A stretch of 64,000 nt of DNA from a virus: positions 124,001-188,000 of the IMG/VR virus record IMGVR_UViG_3300043411_000921; one strand, written 5' to 3'. The notes under the pieces are model-generated. The model was not told where the DNA came from. It did no database searches and saw only the letters and a list, made by a program, of their open reading frames with translations. The translations under genes and the position numbers were made by a program. Shown here in pieces: positions 1 to 9,926 of the stretch. Numbering within the stretch: the stretch's first letter is position 1; each line of letters begins with the position of its first letter.

Positions 1-288
1 GCCAGTGTCAGCACGAACACCTAGAAACCTTCTGTTTCTTGCAACGTCACCGGGAACAGTGGAAGCCCCAGCTTCTGGTGTTCTTGCGGTTTCTTCTTGT
101 CTGTTGTTGAAGTCTCCAGTTGCCTGTTGAAGAGCAATGGCGGAAGCAACATCTTGACCAGATGTGAAACCGTAATAGTCTCCCAGAGTCCTTTTTAGCT
201 CGGAGAGTCTTTGGTTGCGGAGTGCTCTTAGAGCAGAAGGGCTTTCAACTCCTGTGGAGATTGGTGGTCTTTGACCAAGTGTCAGCAT
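1..288 (-). CDS. Hypothetical virion-region protein, 3' truncated by window edge
   Basis: An open frame of 96 codons runs from ATG at 288 to the left edge without a stop, so the C-terminus is outside the window. The N-terminus reads MLTLGQRPPISTGVE and is followed by an Arg/Leu-rich helical stretch and a Gln/Thr/Ala-rich segment. I do not recognise a family. It lies 24 bases downstream of the LysM/gp53-like gene on the same strand, so it is probably another baseplate or tail component. The start is preceded directly by a short palindrome and has no clear Shine-Dalgarno sequence. Confidence 0.6.
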   Translation of the reverse strand, partial: MLTLGQRPPISTGVESPSALRALRNQRLSELKRTLGDYYGFTSGQDVASAIALQQATGDFNNRQEETARTPEAGASTVPGDVARNRRFLGVRADTG

Positions 289-306
289 GTTCTGTAAATA
301 CAGAAC
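289..306. promoter_or_regulatory. 18-bp palindrome abutting a start codon
   Basis: GTTCTGTA-aa-TACAGAAC is a perfect inverted repeat with a 2-base centre that ends exactly at the ATG of the leftmost minus-strand gene. It could be an operator, or an RNA hairpin limiting translation. Nothing else supports a function. Confidence 0.35.
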
Positions 307-312
307 CTTGGA

Positions 313-609
313 TTAGCCCAAATAAGCAAGAGCTTGCTGGAGATTTGGAATCACAATTCTTGTGTTTGGTTTCAGTTGAAGTCCCCAGCCAATGTCACTT
401 GCCGCTGCAATGAGCCAGTAATACCTTCCATCTCCGTAATACTGACCCGCAAGCACATCCAGCCGAATAACTTCTTGAAGGAATATGACTGTGGTTTGGA
501 TTCTTCCAGCTTTGACAGCAGCACGGATTTTCTGAACAGTGTCAGAGGTTCCATACCTGAATCCAAACTCAAGTCTTGGTGTTTGTGAATATCTGCTGAT
601 TGCTGGCAT
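313..609 (-). CDS. Baseplate protein, LysM / T4 gp53-like
   Basis: A 98-residue protein whose central part (IRLDVLAGQYYGDGRYYW, then LIAAASDIGWG and a closing RIVIP) matches the LysM-like baseplate proteins of contractile phages, which resemble T4 gp53. Such proteins sit in the baseplate wedge or hub and may contact peptidoglycan. The start is ATG at 609, five bases after the stop of the large structural gene upstream, so the two are co-transcribed. Length is normal for a single-LysM phage protein. The family match is by eye; the exact baseplate position is inferred. Confidence 0.75.
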   Translation of the reverse strand: MPAISRYSQTPRLEFGFRYGTSDTVQKIRAAVKAGRIQTTVIFLQEVIRLDVLAGQYYGDGRYYWLIAAASDIGWGLQLKPNTRIVIPNLQQALAYLG

Positions 610-614
610 GACCC

Positions 615-3600
615 TTATCCTTTCCTGTTTACGAAGAGTGTCTTGCGTCCAGGATCGTAGTAGTCAACAGGGCTTGGATTGCCAGCAGTGGGCCTAGAAG
701 GATTATCCTGGCCGTTGTTGGCAAAGAAGGTAGAACGATGACCAACGGGCCAAATGGGCGCCCACATAATCCCTTTAGCGTCAAGACCAGGAGTGATGTC
801 GTGGATAACTGCCATTGCCATTGTGACTGTGACAAACTTTGGAGCACGAAGATAGTCACCGCCATCAGTTCCCCATTGTCCCTTGGCTTCTGAATAATCA
901 ACCTTGAAACTCGTCACAACCCCGGCAAGACCTTTTCCTCCCGAAGATTTGAAAGCACGAACGATTGGGTTTTTGCTTTCATCGTAGAACATTGCCGGAT
1001 TCATGTCCGCTGCTCTGACTTCTGAGACAGCTTCGGGATTGTTTTCATTCGTTTGCTGTGTTTCTGTGCTTTGAGAAGCTCGGAACAACTCGACTGCTGT
1101 CATTGTTCTGTTCAAACACGCCTGGGCGCCGTTTAGCTTCCCTATTGGAACTATGATTTCGTCACTTCCTCCATTTGATGGAGTGATGGGTATTGGTGTT
1201 GAGTTTTCGGAAGCAAGATATTGAAACGGTTTCAAAACGACGGTGGCTGTGGTGTTGGAATTCCCCAACGTTCTTCGACTTCTCACTCTCTCACGACCGA
1301 CTCTTGTTCCAACCCACCTTGCTTTAATACGAACTCCTCTACCGCCCCGAACAGGGACGGAACGCCCGTTTATTGTAACTCGAAAACGATTTATTCCAGG
1401 TGTGTGCGCTGGATCCAATACAACAATGTCGTCAGGTCTGAAAACGTCGGAAGGGTTTAGTGTTCTATCGTTTGAAACCCCGGCAGTGAACGGTTTCCCT
1501 GAACGAAGAAGAGCGATGCTCTGAGTTCTTGGTGCCGCATCAAGGAATTCTCTCTCTGCTGTGGAGGTTTGAGAATTTGTTGTTGGCTGAGAAACATTTC
1601 CTGCCGTCCTGGTTCTTTGGTATTGACCATTGACATTGTATTCTTCGTCCGTAGTGATACCAAACAACCTAGCAACAGCCATCTTGCTGTAATTTGACTT
1701 GAACAAGTCTCCAAGTCTCAAGCGAATAACGGGTGTTGCTCCTGGAATCTGTGAGAACGGCTGGATGAAGTGAAGGTTGCCAACTTCAATCTTTCTTCCT
1801 TGAGTCCATTGAGGGTAAATGAACATGGCGAGTCTGTTCAGCTTGTACCACATCAAATCATGGTCTTCTGGGTTGGTTGCAACCATTTTGAACGAAACGT
1901 TGATGTTCCTGGTTGCACCCTTGTAGATCTGGACCTTATCCATGCGTCCATAACCTTCTTGAGCACTGTATTCCACACTGAAATCATCAGCAACATCCTC
2001 CAGAAACGCATGAAAAGAAAGGATTTCATTTGTTCTTAGGTCTTGCATGTAGAACGGCATGTAGTCAGCTTCCAGAGTGTCTTCCATTCGTTTGACAACT
2101 TCTGCTGGAAGTCTGTCCTTTTGAAGTGTTCTCGTTTTTTCGTCTGCGGAAAGGGTTACACCACCAAGAGTATCATCTCCAATGGGAACAACCTGCAAAC
2201 CCATTTCCTGCCAGTGTCCAGCCCTTGAAGGTTGAGAACGATCAACACCAGCACCAGCAAAACTTCCATTGCCTCCCCACAAAGGAATTTGAAGCATTCC
2301 TGCCGTTCTGTTGCTCCAAGCCATCTCACCAGTGCTCAACCTGGATTTAGCAACGAGGAAGTCTCTTGAGTCTGGAAGGCTGTCAACGTATGACATCGTT
2401 CCTCCATCTCCAGACCCTTGAGGATTTTGAACGTTCGCTTGTGTTTGCTCTTCAAACCCAGTCTGGAACAGTACCTTGTCACCAACCTGCATCAACACAT
2501 TGATAAACTTGGTGATCTTCAAGTCACGAATCTTACGAACAAGGTTGCCAATTCCAGTGATGCCAACACCACCAGAAAAATCAGAAGAAGCAACCTCAAC
2601 CAGAGTGATTCCGCTTCTCAAAATCTCTCTGAGGATAACGTTGAGTCTTCCACTTTCGGAGAGAACACGCAAAGAAGTGTTTGCAACCGCGGCATTCACA
2701 GGACCATTCCCAGAGAAGCTGAATCCAAAGAATTCACGGATTCCTGCATTGAGAGCGTCTTCCGCGTTGTGTCTTGTTGTTGTGAATATGCCTTCAACAC
2801 CAAGGAATTGAGTGAGAACATCTGTTGCGGAGTTGGCAGACGTTGGATATACGCTGGAGTCTTGAAGCGTTGAGACTCCGAGCAGTTGTCTTTTTTCTTG
2901 TGCGGTGAGATTGACGAAGTTGCTTTCTTCATCTGTTGGGTTTGCAACACGAACAAGTGCCACGATTCCGTTGAGGACTGTGACATAGGAAAGGATCATT
3001 GCGATGGCAAGTGCGACTTGTCCTGTCGGGAGGAGGGAATCAAATTGAGAGTAAGCATTATAGAAGCTGCCATAGCTCATAACGGCATTATCCGTGTCAA
3101 TGAATCCAGGGTTCGAGGGTTTCTCTGCTCCGGTCATCTTCTTCAACTGATAAGCCGCTGTGAACCGCCCAAGCGATACTCTTTTTCCTATCCTCTGCTC
3201 AGAAGGAATTGTCATCCTCCTGGCTTCAGCTTCAATCACCGAAGCAGGATCTGAACTCTTGACAACAAAATCAAGTCCTGCTGCTCCTTGAACACCCTCA
3301 AACATCATGTTCAACCCAATGTCTTTGAGAGATTCAACGGTCAAAGCCCCAAAATCAGTTGGGTTCTCTCCGTTTGGAGTAGAACGAACATAGCTTCCAG
3401 TTGCATAGGTTCCTGGTTGCTTGTAGAACACAGAACCAAGTCGGATTCTGTTGTCTGGATTATCAGAACTATCCGTTGGTTGGAAGAATCGGTTGTCGCT
3501 GTTCTGTCCACGGGTTGCCAACAAAACACTATCCAGCAAATCCCCATGTGCTTTGCCAGAGTTACCATTAACAGCAGTTCTGTTGTAGAAAGCAAGCTGG

Positions 3601-4007
3601 AATGCTCTTGTCCCAGGCTCCGTTGTCTTTTGGTGAGTTCCAAGAGTGTCTGGAAAAGTTGTTTGCTCCGGGAAGAAGGTTGGTTTTGAATTTAGTTCAT
3701 TCTCGGCGTTTGGAATACCGCTAACAACTCTATCAACATACCTTCTTTGCTCCGGTTCTTGAGTGACACCAAAAGTTGCTGGGATGATAGGGAGCCCAGC
3801 GATTGGAATTGAGTTCCCTTGTGTTTGTTGTGTTGCATATTCAACCATTCTGTTGATGGTTGATTCAGCAATGTCGTGTCCGTCGTCAATCCTTGGAGAA
3901 ACGGGTGTTTCTCCATTGTCATTCCTATAAGAAATGGCGAGCCTTCTCCTTGTGGGATTGGTTGCAGCTTCGTAAAGAAGTTCAGGATCGACAGGTTGGA
4001 TAGGCAC
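615..4007 (-). CDS. Large tail/baseplate structural protein
   Basis: A 1130-residue protein encoded between the tape measure gene and a LysM-like baseplate gene, a position typical of baseplate hub or tail-tube-associated proteins. The N-terminal half is rich in Asn, Ser and Thr with one hydrophobic segment (around QVALAIAMILSYVTVL). The C-terminal half has a beta-rich region with FHAFLEDVADDFSVEY and an aromatic stretch (MWYKLNRLAMFIYPQW) that resembles tail proteins of large myophages. The start is GTG at 4007, eight bases past the preceding stop, with no strong Shine-Dalgarno. No enzymatic motif is seen. Structural role is inferred from position and composition. Confidence 0.7.
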   Translation of the reverse strand: MPIQPVDPELLYEAATNPTRRRLAISYRNDNGETPVSPRIDDGHDIAESTINRMVEYATQQTQGNSIPIAGLPIIPATFGVTQEPEQRRYVDRVVSGIPNAENELNSKPTFFPEQTTFPDTLGTHQKTTEPGTRAFQLAFYNRTAVNGNSGKAHGDLLDSVLLATRGQNSDNRFFQPTDSSDNPDNRIRLGSVFYKQPGTYATGSYVRSTPNGENPTDFGALTVESLKDIGLNMMFEGVQGAAGLDFVVKSSDPASVIEAEARRMTIPSEQRIGKRVSLGRFTAAYQLKKMTGAEKPSNPGFIDTDNAVMSYGSFYNAYSQFDSLLPTGQVALAIAMILSYVTVLNGIVALVRVANPTDEESNFVNLTAQEKRQLLGVSTLQDSSVYPTSANSATDVLTQFLGVEGIFTTTRHNAEDALNAGIREFFGFSFSGNGPVNAAVANTSLRVLSESGRLNVILREILRSGITLVEVASSDFSGGVGITGIGNLVRKIRDLKITKFINVLMQVGDKVLFQTGFEEQTQANVQNPQGSGDGGTMSYVDSLPDSRDFLVAKSRLSTGEMAWSNRTAGMLQIPLWGGNGSFAGAGVDRSQPSRAGHWQEMGLQVVPIGDDTLGGVTLSADEKTRTLQKDRLPAEVVKRMEDTLEADYMPFYMQDLRTNEILSFHAFLEDVADDFSVEYSAQEGYGRMDKVQIYKGATRNINVSFKMVATNPEDHDLMWYKLNRLAMFIYPQWTQGRKIEVGNLHFIQPFSQIPGATPVIRLRLGDLFKSNYSKMAVARLFGITTDEEYNVNGQYQRTRTAGNVSQPTTNSQTSTAEREFLDAAPRTQSIALLRSGKPFTAGVSNDRTLNPSDVFRPDDIVVLDPAHTPGINRFRVTINGRSVPVRGGRGVRIKARWVGTRVGRERVRSRRTLGNSNTTATVVLKPFQYLASENSTPIPITPSNGGSDEIIVPIGKLNGAQACLNRTMTAVELFRASQSTETQQTNENNPEAVSEVRAADMNPAMFYDESKNPIVRAFKSSGGKGLAGVVTSFKVDYSEAKGQWGTDGGDYLRAPKFVTVTMAMAVIHDITPGLDAKGIMWAPIWPVGHRSTFFANNGQDNPSRPTAGNPSPVDYYDPGRKTLFVNRKG

Positions 4008-4015
4008 CCAACTAA

Positions 4016-4186
4016 CTAGCCAATCAGGCTTTTTTGAAGGGTTTCCCCAGCTTTCTGCATAGTTTGAACCAAATCCTCAATCGCCCGGCGAGCTATTTCC
4101 CTTTGTTTCTCATCCGTAATTTGGAGAAGAGCCTCCTCCACGATCGGGTTGGTTAGCACAGAAGGTTTGGTGTTGTTGTTATCCAT
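4016..4186 (-). CDS. Small hypothetical protein between tape measure and structural gene
   Basis: A 56-residue protein, MDNNNTKPSVLTNP followed by an amphipathic helix (DEKQREIARRAIEDLVQTM). Its ATG overlaps the last codons of the tape measure gene by eight bases, indicating translational coupling. A longer in-frame start exists upstream but would lie deep inside the tape measure gene. Perhaps a small tail assembly factor; function unknown. Confidence 0.6.
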   Translation of the reverse strand: MDNNNTKPSVLTNPIVEEALLQITDEKQREIARRAIEDLVQTMQKAGETLQKSLIG

Positions 4187-7100
4187 TGTTTCTGATTGTA
4201 GCCACTGGGTTGAATGCAGCAGCAGCAAGTCTTGCTGGAGTTGGTGATGTGGCATTGGTTCTTTCTGTTTGTGTCTTCATTGCCATCACGATGTCAGCCG
4301 CACTCATTTTCACTTCAACGTTGATTGTGGCATTTACAGCAGCATTCCTGATTGTTGCTGTTTGGACACCGCCAAGACGATCACCAAGAGCGTTCAGTGT
4401 CACTTGAAGGGGTTGTGTTCCTTGTCCAAGAGTTGCAAGATCTCTGGAGAAAGTGTTGTAACTCTCAACCATTGCTCTGACATTGGCAGTGAGCCCACCG
4501 ACAAGGTTGTTTTTGACTTGCCTGATTGTTCTTTTGCTCTGGGCAAAAGTTTTTGAATCATCAGAGAAGAACTCACCAAGTTGACCGATGACACCATCTG
4601 GACCAAGCAACGTTGTGAGATGTTGATTCAGCGTTGTAACACTTCCTGCCGGGATTGTCAGAGTCAATCCAGCGATAGTGGTGGTGGAAGAAAACATTTC
4701 GCTCATCGCTGAGGCGATTGTAGTGAGTTTTGATCCTTTTCCTCTCAGGTTCCTAGCGATTTGTGGAATCCTTTCAAAGAAACTGGCATCGCTGAGAAAT
4801 GCACTCGATCTAATTTCGGAGATGGTGTTTGACAGAATTTGAAGAGGAACGCCAACAGAATCGGAGGAAGAAGATGTTGTACTTGTTCCGGCAAGATCTT
4901 TGAGGGTCTTGGTTGCTTCCACCATAACCTTGATGGATTCAAACGTCTGCTTCAACATTTGAATCTTGCTTGAAAAACTACGAGGGAAAGTCAAGTCGCC
5001 AATTCCTTTCAGAACGGCTTCAAAAGATCTTTTGTGCCCACCAGAACCAGGAACGTCTGGAAGTGCTCTATCCAGAACAAAATAAGACAGTAATGCCAAG
5101 GTTGGGACAAACACCTCAGACCAAACATTCAGTTGTCTTGAGTTTCCTCCACCAGAAGGAACTCTGAAGCTGGAGACAACCGATCCAAGCTGTGTCACCA
5201 GATCCAAAACAGATTTCACCGCTTTGACTTTGGTTGAAAGAGAAGGAGGAATGTTGATTTTTTTAACTGCTTCAACCATTTGTGGAAGTGTAGTCACCAA
5301 GTTCTGTATTGTTGAGGAAATAGATTGGATCATGAATCCAATTTGGAGCCCGATCATTTGGATTTGATCAGTGTCTGCCCCATTTCCTGCCTTGACATTC
5401 CTTGTGAGGTTTGAAACGGCTTCGATTGTTGGGGCAATCACAGAAGTCACCGTTTTGATCAACTCAGAGACAACAGAAAGACCTCTGATCTTGGCTGGGT
5501 TTGTTGGTGCGGCAGCAATCAATCCATTCAAAGAAGAAATGATGCCCTCTTTACCTTCGGAGCCAACAAGCAGAGATTGAATTGATGAAGCAAGCTGTCC
5601 AATGAAGTTTTGAACGGTTGCCATCTTGTCTCTCAACACATCAATGGAAGAACCTCCACTGATCACGTTGACCAAAGAATCAAACCCTTCCATAAAACTT
5701 CCCGAATCACTTGACAGCAAACCAGAAACTCCTGTCAGAACACTGGAGACTGTTTCAGAGATTGCCGAGAGAACTGGGCCGATCGCTTTGACGGCTTCTA
5801 TGTTCGTAATTCCTGATGCAAACCCCAGCACAGAAGTTATCACTCCAGAAAGAGCGCCTTGCAGGGAAGGAAGAACGGTTGTTGCAATGAGTCTGAGAGC
5901 ATTAGATTTTTGTTCGATGACATACTGGTCAACTCCCATCAGCCAATTACCGGCAGATACATCGAATTGGGTGAGAAGGGTTCCAACTCCACCCAACAAC
6001 GATCCAAGACCAGTGCTAACCGCTGTAAACACAGCCGCAGAAGTCCTCATCCTCTCCGAATCAGCACTTCCAATATTCATTCCATCCAACTGTCTAATCA
6101 GTACCGTAATGACTCCATCGGTTTGGTTTGTTAGCACGCCCAACAAACTGGTAAGATCGCCAACGGTACGCTGAACGGCATCGGCGGTGTTGTGTGAAAA
6201 CACACTATTTCCCACAGAAGACAAAATATGCGTCAAAGGGGCAATTAGAGCCGAAATTCCTTGAGCAACGACTTCAAAAAGCCTTGCCTTTGCCTGCAAG
6301 ACAGAAACATCTCCAGGCATGTTATTCAACATGCCCAGAATGTCAATCGCTTTTGCGGCAATCAAACTTACCATATCTTGCAAAACATTGAGAGGATTTG
6401 CATTCCTGGAAAATATTCCAGCAAAGCTACCGAGGGCGGCGAGGGGTGCAGAAACAGCCAACAAACCGATTACGGCGGCCATTCTTCCAAAAATTCCAAC
6501 AAAGGTAAGAAGAATTTCGGTTGCTTGAGTTGCAGCCCCCATTTTTTCTGGGCTGATGGCCGCGATGAGTCCACGAATTGTTACCCCGGCGAAAACTGCG
6601 ACTCCCGCAAGAACCGCACCAACAGTTAGCAATCCCCCAAAAATGAACCCGAGGCCCATGCCACCCGAAGCTTCAATTGCCGCTCCCAAACCAGCAAGAA
6701 TGGGCATTGCTGCCGCCATCCCAACCAACAACAGAGTCATCACACCAAACAGAGCAGTAACAACAGCAACGTCTTGTGGTGAAACACCCGATTTCTTGTA
6801 AAGAAGAGACAGACCAATCACGGCTGCTGCCATCAAAGAAACACCAGCAATCAAAATCAACATAGACCCAGCAAGCCTCATAAGGGATTGTCCCGTCTGC
6901 CTTGTTGTTGTTGCTTGCTTCATGATGTCTCCTGGAGACATTGCCCCAGACCCCGCTGCTCCTCCTGCTTTAGCTGCCGATGCTGCAACCGTATTCACAG
7001 ACCTAGCTGCACCAAACAAATAAGATCCAAGAGCTTTGAACATCAATGCTCCTGTTCCTCTGACAAGATCTGTTACCAATCCAGGAGCAAAGTAAGCAAG

Positions 7101-9182
7101 AAGAATTTTTCCAAGGTTTGGTTTGATGTAATCTTGGTAGAGTTTATCTGCCATGAGTTTTATCAAGCCCCACAAGGCACCAGCAGCCTCAAGAAAGACC
7201 GGCTTCAATTCTCGCTCCAGATACCCAGCCATACCGGCAAACGACCCGGAAATACCCTCCACGGTCGATTGCGCGGTATCCAAAAAGGCTCTCGGATTCT
7301 TGATAAACTCAGTGATCGTTTTCAGTGCATCTCTGAGAGAAGTCAAACCATGCTTAATTGCCGCAACGGAAATTACAAAGATCGCATTCCAATAAGCCTT
7401 CAATCCATCAACAAAACGTCTTCCTGCTGGAGAACCTGAGTTGAAGAAGTCAAAGAAATTCTTCTTCATGTTCTTCATAAAGGTTTCGACTCCACCGCGA
7501 GGATCTGTTCTCAAAGCTCTGAAGAAGGTTTGGAATTCTCCCACAACCTTTTTCATCAGGCTTCTGAATCGAGCAGGATCAAACATCTCTTTCAGAGACT
7601 TGAGGATTTCGATGACGCCTGGGAACTCTTTGACGAACATGCGTCCGACTTGTCGTCCAGCCATGAAGACAACACGCATACTTCGCTGCAACGCAATAAC
7701 AACTTCTCGAAACTCACGAGTTCGTTGCATTCCTTGCAAGAATCCATCTACAAACATATCAAGGAAGGAACCTTTTAGAGCTCCTCCTGATTGAACCAGT
7801 CTCTTAATCGACTCAGCCAGGGTCTTCATTGCTTCCGCCTGGGAAATCTGAGTTTTTTGTGCTTTCTTCATCTGAGCATCGAGTTGGGCGCCACTCAACG
7901 CTCTGTTCTTCTGAGCAAACGCAATTCTAAGAGTTTCTTCGGTCATTCCTGTGGTGTCAGCAAGGTATTTCCTTTGCGCCACAGACATGCTTTCTATGTT
8001 TTGTCCCGTCTTGAAGAAGGCTTGGCGATACATGTCCATTTTTTTGGTTGGATCTGTTTCGCTCATCAACTTCATCGCATCAATCTGGATGTTAAATGCT
8101 TCAGAAAGTTTGGCAGACTGGGAGGCAGCATCCTCGAAGTTCAGAGTCTTCTCCATGATGCCTTTCAAGGCTTCCATCGAGATTCCGAGCTTGCGAGCAT
8201 ACACGCTCACCTTCAACATCTGTTGAGGTGCCAAAATACCAAAACTTGCCGTCTCTTTCATCATGAAGTCAAGGTCTTTGCCCATTTCCTTGACTGAGAT
8301 GCCGAAAGCTCTTTCTGCCCGAGCCATGTCTTTGACCATGTTTCGGATCGCAGTTCCAGTTCTTTGACCAGAGTTTTCAGCAGTTAGTTGTATTGATTTG
8401 AATGCTTCCGCACCAAGACCTGTGGACTTGCGAAGCACAGTCATTTCTGACTCTGCACCTCGAATTCCAGCAGCAAACCTGTTGAAGATTGGCCCCATGC
8501 CCTTGGCCAACTCCATGTTTTCAGTCAAAAGCTTTGCAAGACCCTCCCTCCCATACCCAAAGACTCGACTCATGCGAAGGCCAGCTTCACCCAGTCCTTT
8601 CATGTCCTCGGTCATCCTTCTCACAGACTGAGAAGTTCCGATCTTCAAGTTACCAAATTCTTCTCTGAGATTTTCCAGAGCTTCTCGGTAAGGGTCAACA
8701 CCACTTCCAGCAGCCTTCTGGAAGAAGTCCATCAATCTTCCCGGAAGAGACAGAAGAAGCATTGCGATGTCAGCCGCCAAATCCTTGATTGGCCCAGCAA
8801 ACGACAAAATGTTTCTGAGAAGATTGTTTGAGAGCTTGATTCCAGACTTGAATCCATTGATAAATTCAAGCGGAACTGCAAGAGTTCTAACAGCAACAGC
8901 AACCTTTTGGGTTGCTGAACTCATCTTGTTGATTTGTTCTTCGGTAACGACTGCTTCTCTGCCAAAGCCTTTGGTTTTTTCCTGGGCTTCCTGAAGGTTT
9001 TCTGTGACTTCCTTGAGTTTGGAAGAGTCAAGGTTGTTGAAGCAGTCTTGTGCTTTACAAATGGCTTCTACGAACCCTGCTTGTTTCGAATAGACTTCAG
9101 CTTGCTTTTCCAGTTGCAGAGTGATCTGCTGCATGGTTGCAAGAAGCTGTTGAGTCAGTTTTAGGTTGTCAGCAGTTGCCAT
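4179..9182 (-). CDS. Tail tape measure protein
   Basis: The longest gene in the window (1667 residues). It has the hallmarks of a tape measure protein: long helical, coiled-coil-prone N-terminal region, a central set of hydrophobic segments (roughly residues 760-900, including LLVGMAAAMPILAGLGAAI), and a repetitive Ser/Val/Ile-rich C-terminal half. Such proteins set tail length and are ejected through the tail; the hydrophobic part may act at the inner membrane. ATG at 9182. It is followed without a gap by small and large tail genes and preceded, past two small plus-strand genes, by the gp26-like gene and its possible frameshift extension, the usual place for tail assembly chaperones. No lytic transglycosylase motif was noticed. 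Confidence 0.88.
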   Translation of the reverse strand: MATADNLKLTQQLLATMQQITLQLEKQAEVYSKQAGFVEAICKAQDCFNNLDSSKLKEVTENLQEAQEKTKGFGREAVVTEEQINKMSSATQKVAVAVRTLAVPLEFINGFKSGIKLSNNLLRNILSFAGPIKDLAADIAMLLLSLPGRLMDFFQKAAGSGVDPYREALENLREEFGNLKIGTSQSVRRMTEDMKGLGEAGLRMSRVFGYGREGLAKLLTENMELAKGMGPIFNRFAAGIRGAESEMTVLRKSTGLGAEAFKSIQLTAENSGQRTGTAIRNMVKDMARAERAFGISVKEMGKDLDFMMKETASFGILAPQQMLKVSVYARKLGISMEALKGIMEKTLNFEDAASQSAKLSEAFNIQIDAMKLMSETDPTKKMDMYRQAFFKTGQNIESMSVAQRKYLADTTGMTEETLRIAFAQKNRALSGAQLDAQMKKAQKTQISQAEAMKTLAESIKRLVQSGGALKGSFLDMFVDGFLQGMQRTREFREVVIALQRSMRVVFMAGRQVGRMFVKEFPGVIEILKSLKEMFDPARFRSLMKKVVGEFQTFFRALRTDPRGGVETFMKNMKKNFFDFFNSGSPAGRRFVDGLKAYWNAIFVISVAAIKHGLTSLRDALKTITEFIKNPRAFLDTAQSTVEGISGSFAGMAGYLERELKPVFLEAAGALWGLIKLMADKLYQDYIKPNLGKILLAYFAPGLVTDLVRGTGALMFKALGSYLFGAARSVNTVAASAAKAGGAAGSGAMSPGDIMKQATTTRQTGQSLMRLAGSMLILIAGVSLMAAAVIGLSLLYKKSGVSPQDVAVVTALFGVMTLLLVGMAAAMPILAGLGAAIEASGGMGLGFIFGGLLTVGAVLAGVAVFAGVTIRGLIAAISPEKMGAATQATEILLTFVGIFGRMAAVIGLLAVSAPLAALGSFAGIFSRNANPLNVLQDMVSLIAAKAIDILGMLNNMPGDVSVLQAKARLFEVVAQGISALIAPLTHILSSVGNSVFSHNTADAVQRTVGDLTSLLGVLTNQTDGVITVLIRQLDGMNIGSADSERMRTSAAVFTAVSTGLGSLLGGVGTLLTQFDVSAGNWLMGVDQYVIEQKSNALRLIATTVLPSLQGALSGVITSVLGFASGITNIEAVKAIGPVLSAISETVSSVLTGVSGLLSSDSGSFMEGFDSLVNVISGGSSIDVLRDKMATVQNFIGQLASSIQSLLVGSEGKEGIISSLNGLIAAAPTNPAKIRGLSVVSELIKTVTSVIAPTIEAVSNLTRNVKAGNGADTDQIQMIGLQIGFMIQSISSTIQNLVTTLPQMVEAVKKINIPPSLSTKVKAVKSVLDLVTQLGSVVSSFRVPSGGGNSRQLNVWSEVFVPTLALLSYFVLDRALPDVPGSGGHKRSFEAVLKGIGDLTFPRSFSSKIQMLKQTFESIKVMVEATKTLKDLAGTSTTSSSSDSVGVPLQILSNTISEIRSSAFLSDASFFERIPQIARNLRGKGSKLTTIASAMSEMFSSTTTIAGLTLTIPAGSVTTLNQHLTTLLGPDGVIGQLGEFFSDDSKTFAQSKRTIRQVKNNLVGGLTANVRAMVESYNTFSRDLATLGQGTQPLQVTLNALGDRLGGVQTATIRNAAVNATINVEVKMSAADIVMAMKTQTERTNATSPTPARLAAAAFNPVATIRNNG

Positions 9183-9229
9183 GTTTTGCGAAAATAAGTA
9201 GACAACAGACGTTTTGGAAAAGCGTACTT

Positions 9230-9604
9230 ATGACAACCATGACCGATCCAGCAAGCCCAGAAGCAGAAGAAACCAACGAGGTCTCAGAAGAAATCCTCAA
9301 GGAATATTTGAAGGTTCTTCCAATGCCAACAGGCATCGAAACCTATAAAATGACAACGCTGGGCAAGTTGGTATTTGCAAGTCTTCTTGCCTCAATGGCA
9401 ACAGGACAACGTTCACCTTTCAAGCTCTCTGGCGATCCAAAAAAACTGGAGGTTCTTGCTAAGGTTGTTCAGTCATCCAAACGTTTTCAAGATGAGATCA
9501 GGAAGCCTGGAGCTTCTGTTGACTCAGTGATTCGCGCTATGGATTTGAAGAATATCGACGCAAGAACATTCAGAGCACACTTCGGCGCTCCTTGGCCTTT
9601 GTGA
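9230..9604 (+). CDS. Hypothetical protein
   Basis: A 124-residue protein divergent from the tape measure gene. ATG at 9230; a second in-frame ATG at 9239 is possible. The N-terminus is acidic (PEAEETNEVSEEILKEYL), the middle is helical, and the C-terminus is Phe/Ala/Pro-rich (ARTFRAHFGAPWPL). I do not recognise the family. It sits with the next small gene as a two-gene plus-strand island inside the minus-strand tail cluster. Confidence 0.65.
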   Translation: MTTMTDPASPEAEETNEVSEEILKEYLKVLPMPTGIETYKMTTLGKLVFASLLASMATGQRSPFKLSGDPKKLEVLAKVVQSSKRFQDEIRKPGASVDSVIRAMDLKNIDARTFRAHFGAPWPL

Positions 9605-9620
9605 TCGCTGAAGAGGGTTT

Positions 9621-9809
9621 ATGTCAAGATCAATTCCAAGAAGGCAAGCACGAGTAGATCAAACAACAGCAACAGAATTCATTGTCACGGTTCCAACAAC
9701 CATTGAAGGAATCAATGTCAAGACAACCATTGAAAACTTGATTGCTGAAAACAGAAGACTCACTGCCAGAATCGTTGAACTCGAAAGAAAGACAGCCGCT
9801 CTTCCCTGA
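9621..9809 (+). CDS. Small coiled-coil protein
   Basis: A 62-residue protein with a basic N-terminus (MSRSIPRRQARVD) and a short C-terminal coiled coil (TIENLIAENRRLTARIVELE). ATG at 9621, sixteen bases after the preceding gene. No family recognised. It might be an oligomerisation partner for its upstream neighbour. Confidence 0.55.
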   Translation: MSRSIPRRQARVDQTTATEFIVTVPTTIEGINVKTTIENLIAENRRLTARIVELERKTAALP

Positions 9810-9824
9810 ATCAACGCTACGGGG

Positions 9825-9919
9825 TCTATACGCCTTATTACGGGCTTGGAATTGTTTTGATGGGTGAGAGGGTGTTCGGGGAATTTGCTGGCACTGCTGA
9901 GGCGTATAGAACGATTTGG
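9825..9919 (+). repeat. Intergenic 96-nt element, copy 1
   Basis: One of three related intergenic elements (others at 29605 and 55205), all readable in the same orientation. This copy starts TCTATACGCCT and ends with its exact complement AGGCGTATAGA, then aCGATTTGG, so an 11-bp stem can close a loop of about 65 nt. Shared internal blocks are GGGTGAGAG, an AATTTG block and the terminal GAGCGATTT-like box. It fills the gap between a plus-strand gene and the end of the thymidine kinase gene. There is no T-run, so it does not look like a simple terminator. Function unknown. Confidence 0.65.
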
Positions 9920-9926
9920 AAATGGA

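Noticed and set aside
9825-9919. Element copy 1 as an ordinary terminator
   Set aside because: It has a long loop and no T-run, and it has full-length relatives elsewhere, one of which is not between convergent genes.
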